A program made the position numbers and the translations under genes. Of a stretch of 64,000 nucleotides of DNA, positions 11,801 to 21,204 are shown piece by piece. Below the pieces are notes generated by a model. The model searched no databases. It saw only the letters and a list, made by a program, of their open reading frames with translations, and was not told the origin of the DNA. Every line of letters starts with the position of its first letter. The first letter of the stretch is position 1. The DNA is from Globodera rostochiensis (taxonomy: Eukaryota; Nematoda; Chromadorea; Rhabditida; Heteroderidae). The stretch lies in assembly GCA_018350325.1 (NCBI GenBank), contig JAEVLN010000014.1, forward strand, positions 2,287,475-2,351,474, in the 5' to 3' direction.

Positions 11801-13100
11801 TCCACTGAAAGTGATCCGATTAGGACTCAATTAAACAAACTCAACCGTCGATCAACTCCAATTGGCTGGCTGTTCGTTCTCCTTCCATAACCCCCCACCC
11901 CCACCCTCCCACTCACATCTCTCCTCCATCCCGCTGTCACTGTTGCTGTTCATCACCTTCCGCAGATCACCACCACCTCGTCGAATTTGATTCTGGCTTT
12001 GATCACCGTTGTTGCTGCTCCCCCCAATTTGTCCCAAGGGCAAGTTGGTGTACTGTTGCTTTTGCTGCAGATCGTCGTTGTCAGCCGTCGTCTTCGGCAA
12101 TGCTTCTCTCTTCATTTTGCGCTTCATCCTTATCCGCCTCAGCACGGCATAATGGCGCCCGAAGGGTGACAAAGTAACCGAAGGAGCACTCGGCAGAGGC
12201 GAAAGAATTTGGTGATGAAGTTGTCCTCCAGGATGTACAGCTTAAACGGCATGCAACTTAGCATATTCTGTCGGTTAAATTCCTTCACATACTTTCCAAT
12301 TGCTCACTTTCGGAAGTCCTCCGAAAGTCCAACAGAATGGGCGAGCTGCACTTCTCTTCCCGTGCCGTTTCTGCCGTTCCCCTCATCCGCTGATCACTTT
12401 CATAGTCCAAAAGAGTCCTCTCCATCGAAAAGCTGTGCCATTGAAGAAGCCCCAAAGGCCGCACTGAAAAAAAGGCAGAAATTCCACAAATATTTCCGCC
12501 GTTTGTTCACTCACTTTGTGTTGGCGTTCTGTCCTTTTCCGTCTCTTTCAAATCCCTCCGTCTTCCGTAAGGATTCCTTCGACGGATTGTATTGTAATAA
12601 TCGTCAATTTGAAGCTGTTTATGTTGGCTTTTCCCCTTCCGTTGGCGCTGCTTATTTCCATGCAATTGTCGGCGGGAGGGCCGAGGCCGAAAATAAACGG
12701 AAGTTTCGTCCAACGGGCGAAAGCGACAGAACAAATTCTCCTGACTGGACTTTGGCGTGGAACAAGAGGCCACCATGCCTGAACAACAACAGAACATTCC
12801 AATAAAAGTATAAAGAATGCATCTTTAAAAGACCACTCAGTGACTGACTGATTGACTGACTGAGATTTGTTTTCAAGACTTTTGTGGCTCAAGAATTGTG
12901 CCACCTTTCCTTCGCCGGTCCAACATTATCGTAGACGGCGTTAGCACTTCCCTCCGGTGGACACTTCGCTTCTGGAACTTCTTCTCCTCTTCCGCTTCGG
13001 TGTCCGATTGGGTGAAGTTTCGGGTGGAGAAAGCGGACGAACTTTGGGAGGAGATGGAACGGGACCGCAGCACGGAGGAGGAGCCGTAGGAGAACATCGT
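8884..13100 (-). CDS. Unidentified multi-exon gene (product unknown)
   Basis: I do not recognise this protein. Several minus-strand blocks look coding and have good splice sites. At 13.1-12.9 kb there is a Ser/Arg-rich segment ending RRRKGGTILEPQKS. At about 12.79-12.50 kb a block with PSRRQLHGNKQRQRKGKSQH ends at a perfect GTGAGTG donor, and its phase continues into RPLGLLQWHSFSMERTLLDY (12.46-12.3 kb). At 12.29-12.18 kb a basic segment with FKLYILEDNFITKFFRLC joins across a 39-bp intron to RIRMKRKMKREALPK. At 11.8-11.6 kb a Pro-rich piece has VLEKVYENLPPMAPIPMPP. At 11.16-11.03 kb there is DVRTFDDFEADLPIPRLLIN, at 10.98-10.79 kb LRKLQLAQKQICDLLGLRIG. The last exon is 9062-8884, ending in LHKLFRRIFGK and TGA. 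Whether all belong to one gene is not proved, and G-rich satellites lie in the gaps. Confidence 0.4.
9687..9898. repeat. G-rich microsatellite
   Basis: About 210 bp of irregular GGGGACGGGGGAGGGGAGA units, almost pure purine on the plus strand. Pro-rich minus-strand and Gly/Arg-rich plus-strand reading frames here are by-products of composition. It lies in a probable intron of the unidentified minus-strand gene. Confidence 0.85.
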
Positions 13101-14339
13101 CAGAGGGAGGGGGGGGGGGGTCGATTAATGGCACGAAAGAATGGGCATCGAATGGGCGGCTAAAGTCGAGAGGCACTGTAAGGGGAGGGGAGGGGACAAG
13201 CTGATTAAGGAGAGATGGACGAGACCATCCAAATGGATGCAAAACGATAAGAAGAAACATTGGGTCTAAATATCGAGAACGGGAGTCGACATGGAGGACG
13301 GTTTGATGGAGATGGTCAAGAGGGGGGGGGGGGAGGGGGGGGGGAGACCCAACGGTCCATTCATTAGAGAGATCAATTAAGTGAGCAATCGGGCGGAATT
13401 GGAATGAATGGGAAACGTTTCCGAGTCCGAGAGGACACTCGAACTTTCCCCAACAAAAGAAAGGGGGGCGAGATTCAAATTGAGTGGAAATGATGGAAAT
13501 GGAATTGGATCGAATGAATCGCGAAGAATAACCAATAAAAAAGCACCATTTGGGGGGAAGAATGGCCGGACGGACCCAAAACCAACAAAAAGGCACACAT
13601 TTTAAAGAAAGGATTTGCTTTTAAATAGAACAAATAATGTTCTGTTGGCCAAGTAAGTGCCAGCGGAGGATGACAATCGGCACAAAATTGAATGGACCTG
13701 AAGAGCAACCGGAATAAAATGGACAAACAAATGAACGGGGGAGGCGGGGGGGGGATGAGGAGAAAAGGGAGTGCCAATTGCCGGACCCCAAGTCAGCTCA
13801 ACAACCCCCCCCCCCCCCCCCCCCATTTACTCATTTGATGGGCGCTGGGCGTGGCAAAAGAAATGGAAGAAATGAGGAAAACAGAGGGGGGGGGGGAGGG
13901 TTTGAGGTGGGGCAGGTGTGCCAAAGGGGCGGAAAGGCGATTTTTGGCACGAGATGCCAGGAAGAGATTGGAGGGAAAGAATCGAATCGAATTATGCGAA
14001 GAGCGACATGGCAAAAGATCAAAGAATTTTAAGAGATTCGGTAAAAGTTTGTCTACCAGGAGATGACAGAAGAACGCGCGGGGGGGGAGGGGAGGGGGCT
14101 GACGCATTTGGAGGTAAAGATGGACTGGAAGTGAGGGCTATTTCTGGTGCTTCCCTTCCCTCTGGCAACATGTGTCCGTCCGAAGGATTGCCCGCGGAGA
14201 AAGCAATTGGGTGCGGGGGGGGGGGGAATCCATTTCAGCGATAGTATCGGCATCACTCGTCGGATCGACTTTTGTTGGTGGGGCACACATTCGCATGTTT
14301 TGAACCGCCCTAGCGACGGCGGAAAGAATGGCACCAGAT

Positions 14340-14608
14340 GGGCGAAGAGTGAGGAGGGGGGGGGGGAAATGGAGAGGGAGGGGGGAGGAAGGGGGGTATT
14401 GAGGGAGGGGGGAGGAGGGGGGTATTGAGGGAGGGGGGAGGAAGGGGGTATTGAGGGGGGGGGGAGGTGGGCTTAGGGGGGGAGGGGGGTATTGAGGGGG
14501 GGGGGGAATGGAGAGGGAGGGGGGAGGAAGGGGGTATTGAGGGGAGGGGGGGGGGTATTGAGGGGGAGGGGGGGGGGGGGGGGTATTGAGGGGAGGGGGG
14601 GGAATTTT
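14340..14608. repeat. G-rich satellite with GGTATTGAGGG units
   Basis: Tandem, length-variable units of GGTATTGAGGGAGGGGGGAGGA, at least ten, separated by poly(G) of varying length. Purine-only strand bias suggests slippage growth and G-quadruplex potential. Confidence 0.85.
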
Positions 14609-16867
14609 GATTGTTAGTTTCTTCCCGACTTCCATTTCCTTAAAGCAAACCTGCCTCCTCTTTCTCAAAATGTAAGTCACAGGTTTTGCCATGCCCTCAG
14701 AACGACGATCTCTCCGAGACGGACTGAGACAATCTCTCCCACCAATTCCCCCCCCCCCCCCCCCCCCATTAATTGCATACCTTTGCCCACCGTTGGTTGG
14801 TTGGGTGATGGGCAAGTGACAAGTTTTCTCTTCTCGGAGATGCCCCCCCCGTCGAGATTCGATGATTTGTTCGATGGAATGCAAACAAAATTTTGGAATG
14901 GAGAGAGAAAGCGCCAATTTGCTCGTCACCGCGCCCTTATCCATCTTCTTCCTCACCTTCCCCGTTGTTCATCATGCGAACTTGTCACTCGCTGTCAAAA
15001 CATTTGAATTTGACTTATAAATTAATTTTAAGTAAGCGTTTTGTTTGGATACTTTCAGTGCAAATGGCTAACAAAATTCATCTAATTAGATGAACAGCTG
15101 GACAATAAGTCGCCGAGAAGGGCATGTTGTGCAGCGCTTCCAAGTTTATTGCTGTTTTAATTGCTTCTGGACCCCCCGGGGGATGTCCATTTGAATGTCC
15201 GGAAGGGATAAGCCTGGAAGCAACGGAAGTGACAGGTGCCAGGAAATAAAACGGGCACTAATCTCCAAGGGGCAGAGGGGAAGGTTCGGGATTATCGCAC
15301 GCCAGAGAACAAATGGGATTGGGGTGGGTGGGAGGAAATGAGACCAAATGGGGGGGGGGGGAATTGGACGATCGGAGCCCAAAATGAGCAAATTGAATTT
15401 GGAAGGGACGACAGGTGGGTGGTCTCAACTTTTGTTCAAATATTTTCCAATATTTTTCATTCAAATAAACAAAGCAGGAGGTATAAAGTCGCCCATCTGT
15501 TCCCAGCGACGACATTGAGGCGATGGTGCCAAAAATGGAAATGAGCAAAAGTCATTTTGCAATTTAACTCTTTTTTTTGCTAACGCTTCACTATTTGCTC
15601 AGCTGTTGCTGCTAAACATCCGGCATGCCTGATGGGGAGGGAGAGATTGGCCCAAAGATTAGCCGAGGGCAAACACATTTCGCCTAAGGGGAGGGAGAGC
15701 ACAATGACAGGAGGGATCAACAACACCCCTGCGGGGAAGGGGGGGGGGGAGAAGTTCAAATTCAAATGAAAGTAAATTGAATTTGAATTGCAAATTATTT
15801 ATGAACGGATTGGTGGTTGGTGCGAAATGGTATTAATTCAAATCTTTCTTAAAAGGACATTTCCCCTCAATCATTTTGCATTGCCTCCACTCGCCGTCAT
15901 CAATCTCATTAGAATTGCGTGTCACTTTTTCTCGCCAAATTTGAACTTTCTGGACGAGCGAAGAATTGAGCGAGGGGCCAACCATAAATCACCGGTAATT
16001 ACAAAGAGAGAGAGAGATGGGAAAGAAGAGAGATCTTTGGGGAAAGAAAGAGAGAAAAAGAGAGACTGTTTTGAAGGAAGAGGATGAAAGAAACGAAAGA
16101 AATGGGTGAAAACGTCGCCGAAGAACGACGAATAAATAGCTAATAGATTAAGGGATTATCCCTGGAAGGGACGAAGTGACAAAGAGAGGCGGGAAGTGCA
16201 AAAAGAGGGGGGGGGGGAATTGGGCGAAAAAGGGGAGAAAATTGATATGGAGAGGAGAGGGGGGGGGGGAGGGATCGGACGGATGGGAAAAAGAAGAGAA
16301 GAATGAATGAATGAATGAATAGTAAATGCCCCCCCCCCATTCGAAGAACAATTTGGGAAGGAATGAACAAACGCACCTTTCTCATTTGGGGGGGGGGGCC
16401 TGGACGAATTAATTCACTCCAAAAGTCCCATTGTGAGAAGGTCGGCGAGAACAAAAGTAATGCAAAAATAGAGGAAAAAGAGGCGAGGCGAGAAGAACTT
16501 TAACTGCAATTAAAGGAAGAATTATATAAAAAATAATCAAAAGGGTCGGAAGTAAGGGAAAAGGCGGAAGGGACGAGGAGAAAAAGAGAGAGGACGGGCA
16601 AAGAAAGCACATTCTGCCCGATTTTGATCCGAAATTCCGCGTTCCCCTCCACTCCGCCAATCTTTTGTCTCTTTTGAATTCTTAAAAATGCCCTTGGGCT
16701 GAAAAAGTGGGTAGGTAATCACTGGGATGGGCGAGGGCAGAAAAGGGTCCAACCAAGTTCAATAGGGGACAATTCACGGGGGGCAAAAGGATGGGGGGGT
16801 GAAAGTATAAAATTGATGACGCGGATTGTGGTAAGTGGAAGGGAAAGGCACGCGAGAAGAAGAATAT

Positions 16868-17115
16868 TGAGGGGGGGGGGATAATGAAGAAAGTGAGGGG
16901 GGGGGGAGGAGGGGGGGGGGAGGGGGGGGGGATAATGAAGAAAGTGAGGGGGGGGGAGGAGGGGGGGGGGAGGGGAGGGGGGATATGAAGAAAGTGAGGG
17001 GGGGGGGGGAGGAGGGGGGGGGGAGGGGAGGGGGGATAATGAAAAAGTGAGGGGGGGGGGAGGAGGGGGGGGGGGGAGGGGAGGGGGGATAATGAAGAAA
17101 AATGAGGGGGGGAGG
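16868..17115. repeat. G-rich satellite with ATAATGAAGAAAGTGAG units
   Basis: Five units of about 55 bp: GATAATGAAGAAAGTGA followed by GGGGGGGAGGAGGGGGGGGGA-type sequence, with small deletions among copies. Its minus strand gives long Pro-rich frames that are not genes. Confidence 0.85.
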
Positions 17116-18346
17116 TGGGGGGGAATGCCACTGATTAGCGTGCAGGGCACAGCTGAAGGACATAAACAGAGCAGAAGGCACACCCAATTTGGAGTAAACG
17201 AATGGAACATAAACAATAAACCATTGAAAAGGTGTACATATTAACATGGAAGAGGGAGGGGAGGGGGGCGGGGGGAATGAGGACGAGGATGAATGGGATG
17301 ACCAGCCCCCCCCCCCCCCCAACGATCTCGTCCTCTTCCGTTTCCGAATGGAACAGATGCCACCGTTGAGAAGAAAGCGTTCTTCCCCATGCCATCCGAG
17401 ATGGGTGAGGGTCCCCTCCCCAAATAAGTCAACCTTCTCTCTCTTCACGATCCAATCCCCCCCCCCCCCCCACTCAGCAGAATGGAATAGATTTGGAAGA
17501 GAAAAATGTTGAATAAATGGAAATTAAAGAAATTGGCAAATGTGTACGAATTGGTTCATTTGAATGAAATTGAATATTTATGGATGATGTACATAAAGGA
17601 CAGGTGTCTCTGTCCGTCTCACTTATCCTTCATTCACGCCAAATTTTACAAAAATAATCTTTTAAGGATTTTGCCATGTTTAAAGCTAAAGAAATTTGAG
17701 GCATTCTTCCCCAAAATTATGGGTTGTACAGTACTCACTCATAAGCACATAAATATAATGAACACATCGTTTATACCCTTTAATTTAGACCTATTAACAC
17801 ATCGACCAAAGTGTTTTAGAGCAATGAGTGGAAGAATTTGAAATTGAAGGACCGACCACCACAATGAGTGAGGTAAAAGGTAAAATGTGTTGCATATTTA
17901 TTATAAGTAAAACCAAAAGACCCCCCCCCCCCCCCCAACAATGAAATGGACGGGTGGGGGAGAGGCGATGCGAGGCGAAGGTGGAATCGAACCTCCCCTC
18001 TTTTGTTGGTGCAGCAATTTCGCGGTTATTGCAATGGAAAGAAAAATGTTGCTTAAGGCAAAGTAGGAAGCCCCGCAGGGCAATTACCTGGAGAAAGATC
18101 CTCGGAGGGATGAAGGGAAGGGAAGGGATAAGCGGAGGGGAGGAGACGGAATGGAGGGCATGATTGAGTGAAGAAAGGATGGATGAGCATGGATATTGGA
18201 GGGGGGGGGGCATTGGGAGAAGGAATAAGCAAATATTAAATAAAAGGGGAGAGGGCAGGATTGAAAAGTTCCACATTTTACCCGCCGGGCTCTACATAGT
18301 TGTAACATACATATTTAGAGGCTTTTTAGCTGGCACTAATTTGTAA

Positions 18347-18380
18347 GTCAAAATGCCAACCAGGTGGTTGGCATTTGACC
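18347..18380. repeat. Short palindrome, copy 2
   Basis: GTCAAAATGCCAACC, three bases, then GGTTGGCATTTGACC. It is nearly the same as the palindrome at 4741-4776, 13.6 kb away, so it is a dispersed repeat and not a chance hairpin. Confidence 0.7.
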
Positions 18381-18543
18381 GTTTTTGGCCTGCTGGCCAC
18401 TAATAGTAAGGCCTGAATTGACTAATTGACAACCTTCAAAAATTTTTAAAGTGAGAATACTGTGAATAATATTTCAACAATATTTTATTAAAATAAATTA
18501 TTTTAAATTAAATTCACTTGAAAACCCTTTTCTCGTTTTTCCG

Positions 18544-18890
18544 GCTACCGAACCGAATGCAGACCGGGGGCAATAACTGACTTCAAACCTAAGCGATTCA
18601 GACAACTGAAAAACCATTTGAAGGCTCTAGACGAGACAAAGCTATCATTAAGCTAAAGCTTTGCGATTGGCCAAGTATCAAAAAAGTTATGGCCAAAAAA
18701 GTTGAAAAATCGATATTTTTGAACTTTTTAAACTTTTTTGGCCATAACTTTTTTGATACTTGGCCAATCGCAAAGCTTTAGCTTAATGATAGCTTCGTCT
18801 CGTCAAGAGCCTTCAAATCATTTTTCATTTGTCTGAATCGGTTAGGTTTGAAGTCAGTTATTGCCCCCGGTCTGCATTCGGTCCGTACGC
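18544..18890. mobile_element. Foldback (long-TIR) element, Mutator-like MITE candidate
   Basis: About 347 bp that is one large, slightly imperfect palindrome: arms of about 160 bp, centre near 18717 (GAAAAATCGATATTTTTG). Arms include ACCGAATGCAGACCGGGGGC, then TTGCGATTGGCCAAGTATC and AAAGTTATGGCCAAAAAAGTT, all repeated in reverse. The same 10-mer, CGTTTTTCCG, stands in direct orientation immediately outside both ends (18534-18543 and 18891-18900), as expected of a 10-bp target-site duplication. Very long TIRs with a 9-11 bp duplication fit non-autonomous Mutator-like foldback elements. There is no coding capacity. The class assignment is inference. Confidence 0.75.
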
Positions 18891-18914
18891 CGTTTTTCCG
18901 TTAAAAAAATGCTT

Positions 18915-19020
18915 TATCGAAGCGAATCCCTTATTCTTACTTTCAACAAATTATCGAAGCGAATCCCTTATCTCTTACTTCAACAAATTGAGCGAATTCC
19001 ATATTCTTACTTTCAAAAAT
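18915..19020. repeat. Short tandem duplication
   Basis: Two and a half units of about 45 bp built on TTATCGAAGCGAATCCCTTA and CTTACTTTCAACAAAT, abutting the foldback element. Diverged by small changes. Confidence 0.7.
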
Positions 19021-19143
19021 CCCGTGCTCTACTTTTAATACAATAAACATATGTAACATACCTAGGCCTAGGTTAATTTAGGTATCTTAGCTCCAAAAAG
19101 ACTGTTTATTGACAAATTATGCATATTCACAGATTCAGCAACA

Positions 19144-19494
19144 ATGCTTAATAAGCCTGGACAGTCAAAATTTGATGCTGAAAGAGAAATTCGCCGGTTG
19201 AACGATAAAAATTGGATTTCCCGTCTCTTACGATTCAGCAAACCGTGCAATCCCTTTGATTTCAATTGCAAACTTTATGAGGTGCTTTGGGTGAGGGCAG
19301 AAGGATACGAGTCGGCAGCAGAGATTGCCCATGAACTGTAGTGAGTTTTTTTAGTTTTTAGTAAAACACTGAAAAAATTCAGCAAAAGATATGAAGTTTG
19401 CGCGGTTTACTTCGCTCGACAGGATGGGTACGAAACATTCGAAGAGATGCTGCATTCAGACAAACTTAAACACGGTTTGACAAAGCAGATTTAA
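19144..19494 (+). CDS. Small hypothetical protein, 101 residues, two related halves
   Basis: Not recognised. Two exons, 19144-19337 and 19383-19494 (45-bp intron GTAGTG...TTCAG, phase 2), encode 101 residues starting MLNKPGQSKFDAEREIRRL and ending LKHGLTKQI. No signal peptide or membrane segment. The last 60 residues contain a repeated pattern: KLYEVLWVRAEGYESAAEIA, then KRYEVCAVYFARQDGYETFEE. Both have Tyr-Glu-Val, a short hydrophobic stretch and Gly-Tyr-Glu, with the splice junction between them. A TTCACAG 12 bases upstream of the ATG could be a splice or trans-splice acceptor, so more exons upstream are possible. It sits between a foldback element and other weak ORFs, which lowers confidence that it is a functional gene. 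Confidence 0.45.
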
Positions 19495-19664
19495 AGCTTT
19501 TGGGGTTTTGAAGTTTTAATACAAATAATGAAACATCGACCCTTTTATTTGCATTTGACTCTTTAAGTGGTCACCGTCGAAAGAATACCATTTAAGCCAA
19601 GCTACGCAATGTAAGTTCACCTTAATTCTGAACTCCTCTTCAGGCATATACTTTTACTCCGTTT

Positions 19665-20105
19665 ATGCCGTTAAGATTCCATTATCGTGCAACCTTGAAC
19701 AATGACAACTATGTGTTTGCCGCAATTCGGAAGCGTTTACTACAACGAAAACCGAGGTTCGATCTTTCCTTCCACTTTATTTTGCAAAATCCAAGTTTTT
19801 ACAGTTACACAAATGGCTTGTATCAAGATTTGAATCGAAGATTGGCCGGTTTGCCGTCTGAAGCGGAGTTGAAGAGGACGACGGAGTCCATTGCTACGAA
19901 AGAACGCAAATACAAAGAAATTCGTGGTGAAATATTCTCTTATAAAGTGGAGATTGGCTCCGACGATGAGGGCATGGATGGAAAGGGGGAGTTCGCCTTC
20001 GAGGACGGCGATGGATGGGAAGAATGGGCAGAGGAGGAAGGAGAGGATGGCGACTCATCCGGAGGGTATAAAGAGGGGGACGTACCCAGGGGCTACAAAC
20101 ACTAA
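19665..20105 (+). CDS. Hypothetical protein, about 146 residues, acidic C-terminus
   Basis: Single open frame of 146 residues beginning MPLRFHYRATLNNDNYVF, with a basic N-terminal half (AAIRKRLLQRKPRFDL), a possible coiled-coil section (EAELKRTTESIATKERKYKE) and a strongly acidic Glu/Asp/Gly tail. A GTAAGT donor at about 19610 and a CTCTTCAG acceptor at about 19653 just upstream suggest that it is the last large exon of a longer gene, in which case the ATG is internal. No family is recognised. The stop is followed by a 43-bp tandem duplication. Confidence 0.4.
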   Translation: MPLRFHYRATLNNDNYVFAAIRKRLLQRKPRFDLSFHFILQNPSFYSYTNGLYQDLNRRLAGLPSEAELKRTTESIATKERKYKEIRGEIFSYKVEIGSDDEGMDGKGEFAFEDGDGWEEWAEEEGEDGDSSGGYKEGDVPRGYKH

Positions 20106-20116
20106 ATCCGAAAAGA

Positions 20117-20202
20117 TTAATTAATTAAAACAAGATTACTGGGTACGCTTCATAAATCCTTAATTAATTAAAACAAAATTACTGGGTACGCTTCATAAAT
20201 CC
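20117..20202. repeat. 43-bp direct duplication
   Basis: Two copies of a 43-bp unit (TTAATTAATTAAAACAAGAT, then TACTGGGTACGCTTCATAAATCC) differing at one base, followed by a short partial third copy (CTGGGTATGCTTC). Confidence 0.9.
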
Positions 20203-20265
20203 TTCTGGGTATGCTTCAATTCTATTTTATGCTGAATTTTTTTTCATCTTTCTGTTGGCTTAGTT

Positions 20266-20431
20266 CTGTGATAGCGGCGGGGAACGACGCGGGCGGCGTG
20301 GAGAAGGCTGCCCATAGCATGGCAAAAGCCAAGTTGCTGAGCAGCGGAAGTAATCCGAAGGGGATGAAGAAGTTACTGAACACGGAATGGATGACGGAAG
20401 ATGACAATTATAATTTTGATAGATACGCTTA
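20266..20431 (+). pseudogene. Possible diverged fragment of an aldehyde dehydrogenase exon
   Basis: After a TTAG acceptor the frame reads SVIAAGND, then VEKAAHSMAKAKLLSSGSN, and ends in DNYNFDRYA and a stop. Exon 7 of the functional aldehyde dehydrogenase 2.1 kb downstream also begins after TTAG and reads [20 protein letters not shown], then KWLNSG. The DNA is alike (GAGAAGGCTGCCCA is identical, then GCAT.GCA.AAG-type matches), but the catalytic Cys region and everything after it is unrelated. I infer a partial exon duplication that decayed or was captured by the preceding hypothetical gene. A chance match cannot be excluded without an alignment score. Confidence 0.35.
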
Positions 20432-21204
20432 AACTGTCCAACCGTATAAATTTACAAAAGTCAAAGTTTTCGCATTAGAAGCGGCTTCTCCACGGCCTCA
20501 AATCCTTACAGAAAAGCTATTTTCAAAACTGACAAATTCGCTTTGTAGCCTCAATATTTTCAATCAATTTTGGCCTCACATTCAAAAAGCACAAAATTAC
20601 ATAGAAAAGGGTGAATAATCTTATCCAAAAACTGCAAACAATTGAAGCCGTACACACGTTGCAACGAAAATTCCTTGGAATAGTTTATTCTCTCCACAAT
20701 TTCCCCTCCCTTTCATTGTTTGTTTTGTTTATCATTCAACATTTCACCTTATTTTTGATATCTTTCTTCACATTTGTGTATTTTATACATAGCATGAGTG
20801 GGAAATCCTATTCGAGATAACGATTCTATCTGACACAAAAATAACATTATTTTTTTATAACTAATGTCGTTTCTTCCGTTAATTGAGTTTTCACTTTGAT
20901 CCGCCTGATTACCCTAAAATTTTACTTAAAACAAATTCAGTGTTTTGGTTTTGGACAATCAACAAAATAAATTACCGGTTTTCATTTTAAGGGAGGCGGG
21001 GGGCGGGAGGGACGTCATTCCTCTCCCCCAAAAGGAGTGAGGGGGTCAAGGAATGGGTGAAGGAAGAAGACAAGGAAAAAGCAATGGTCCCACGATTCTA
21101 AAAACTAAAATTCACTGCTTCATAAATATAGTAGCACCACACCATCCCCTTTTTAGTTACAATTTTTTATCGATATTCTCTTCGTTCTTACAAAACTTCT
21201 CAAA

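Larger units (their letters stand above)
13101..18530. other. Gene-poor region rich in poly(G)/poly(C) tracts
   Basis: About 5.4 kb with no exon that I can support. It consists of purine-rich plus-strand DNA with many poly(G) runs and two G-rich satellites (listed separately), plus poly(C) runs near 13805, 14750, 17310, 17460 and 17920. An open frame of 111 codons at 17506-17841 (+) has an AT-biased, low-information composition and no splice or family support. Part of the region may be upstream sequence of the minus-strand gene ending at 8884. Confidence 0.6.

Noticed and set aside
17506..17841. 111-codon plus-strand frame
   Set aside because: AT-rich composition, no splice context, no family resemblance; likely chance.
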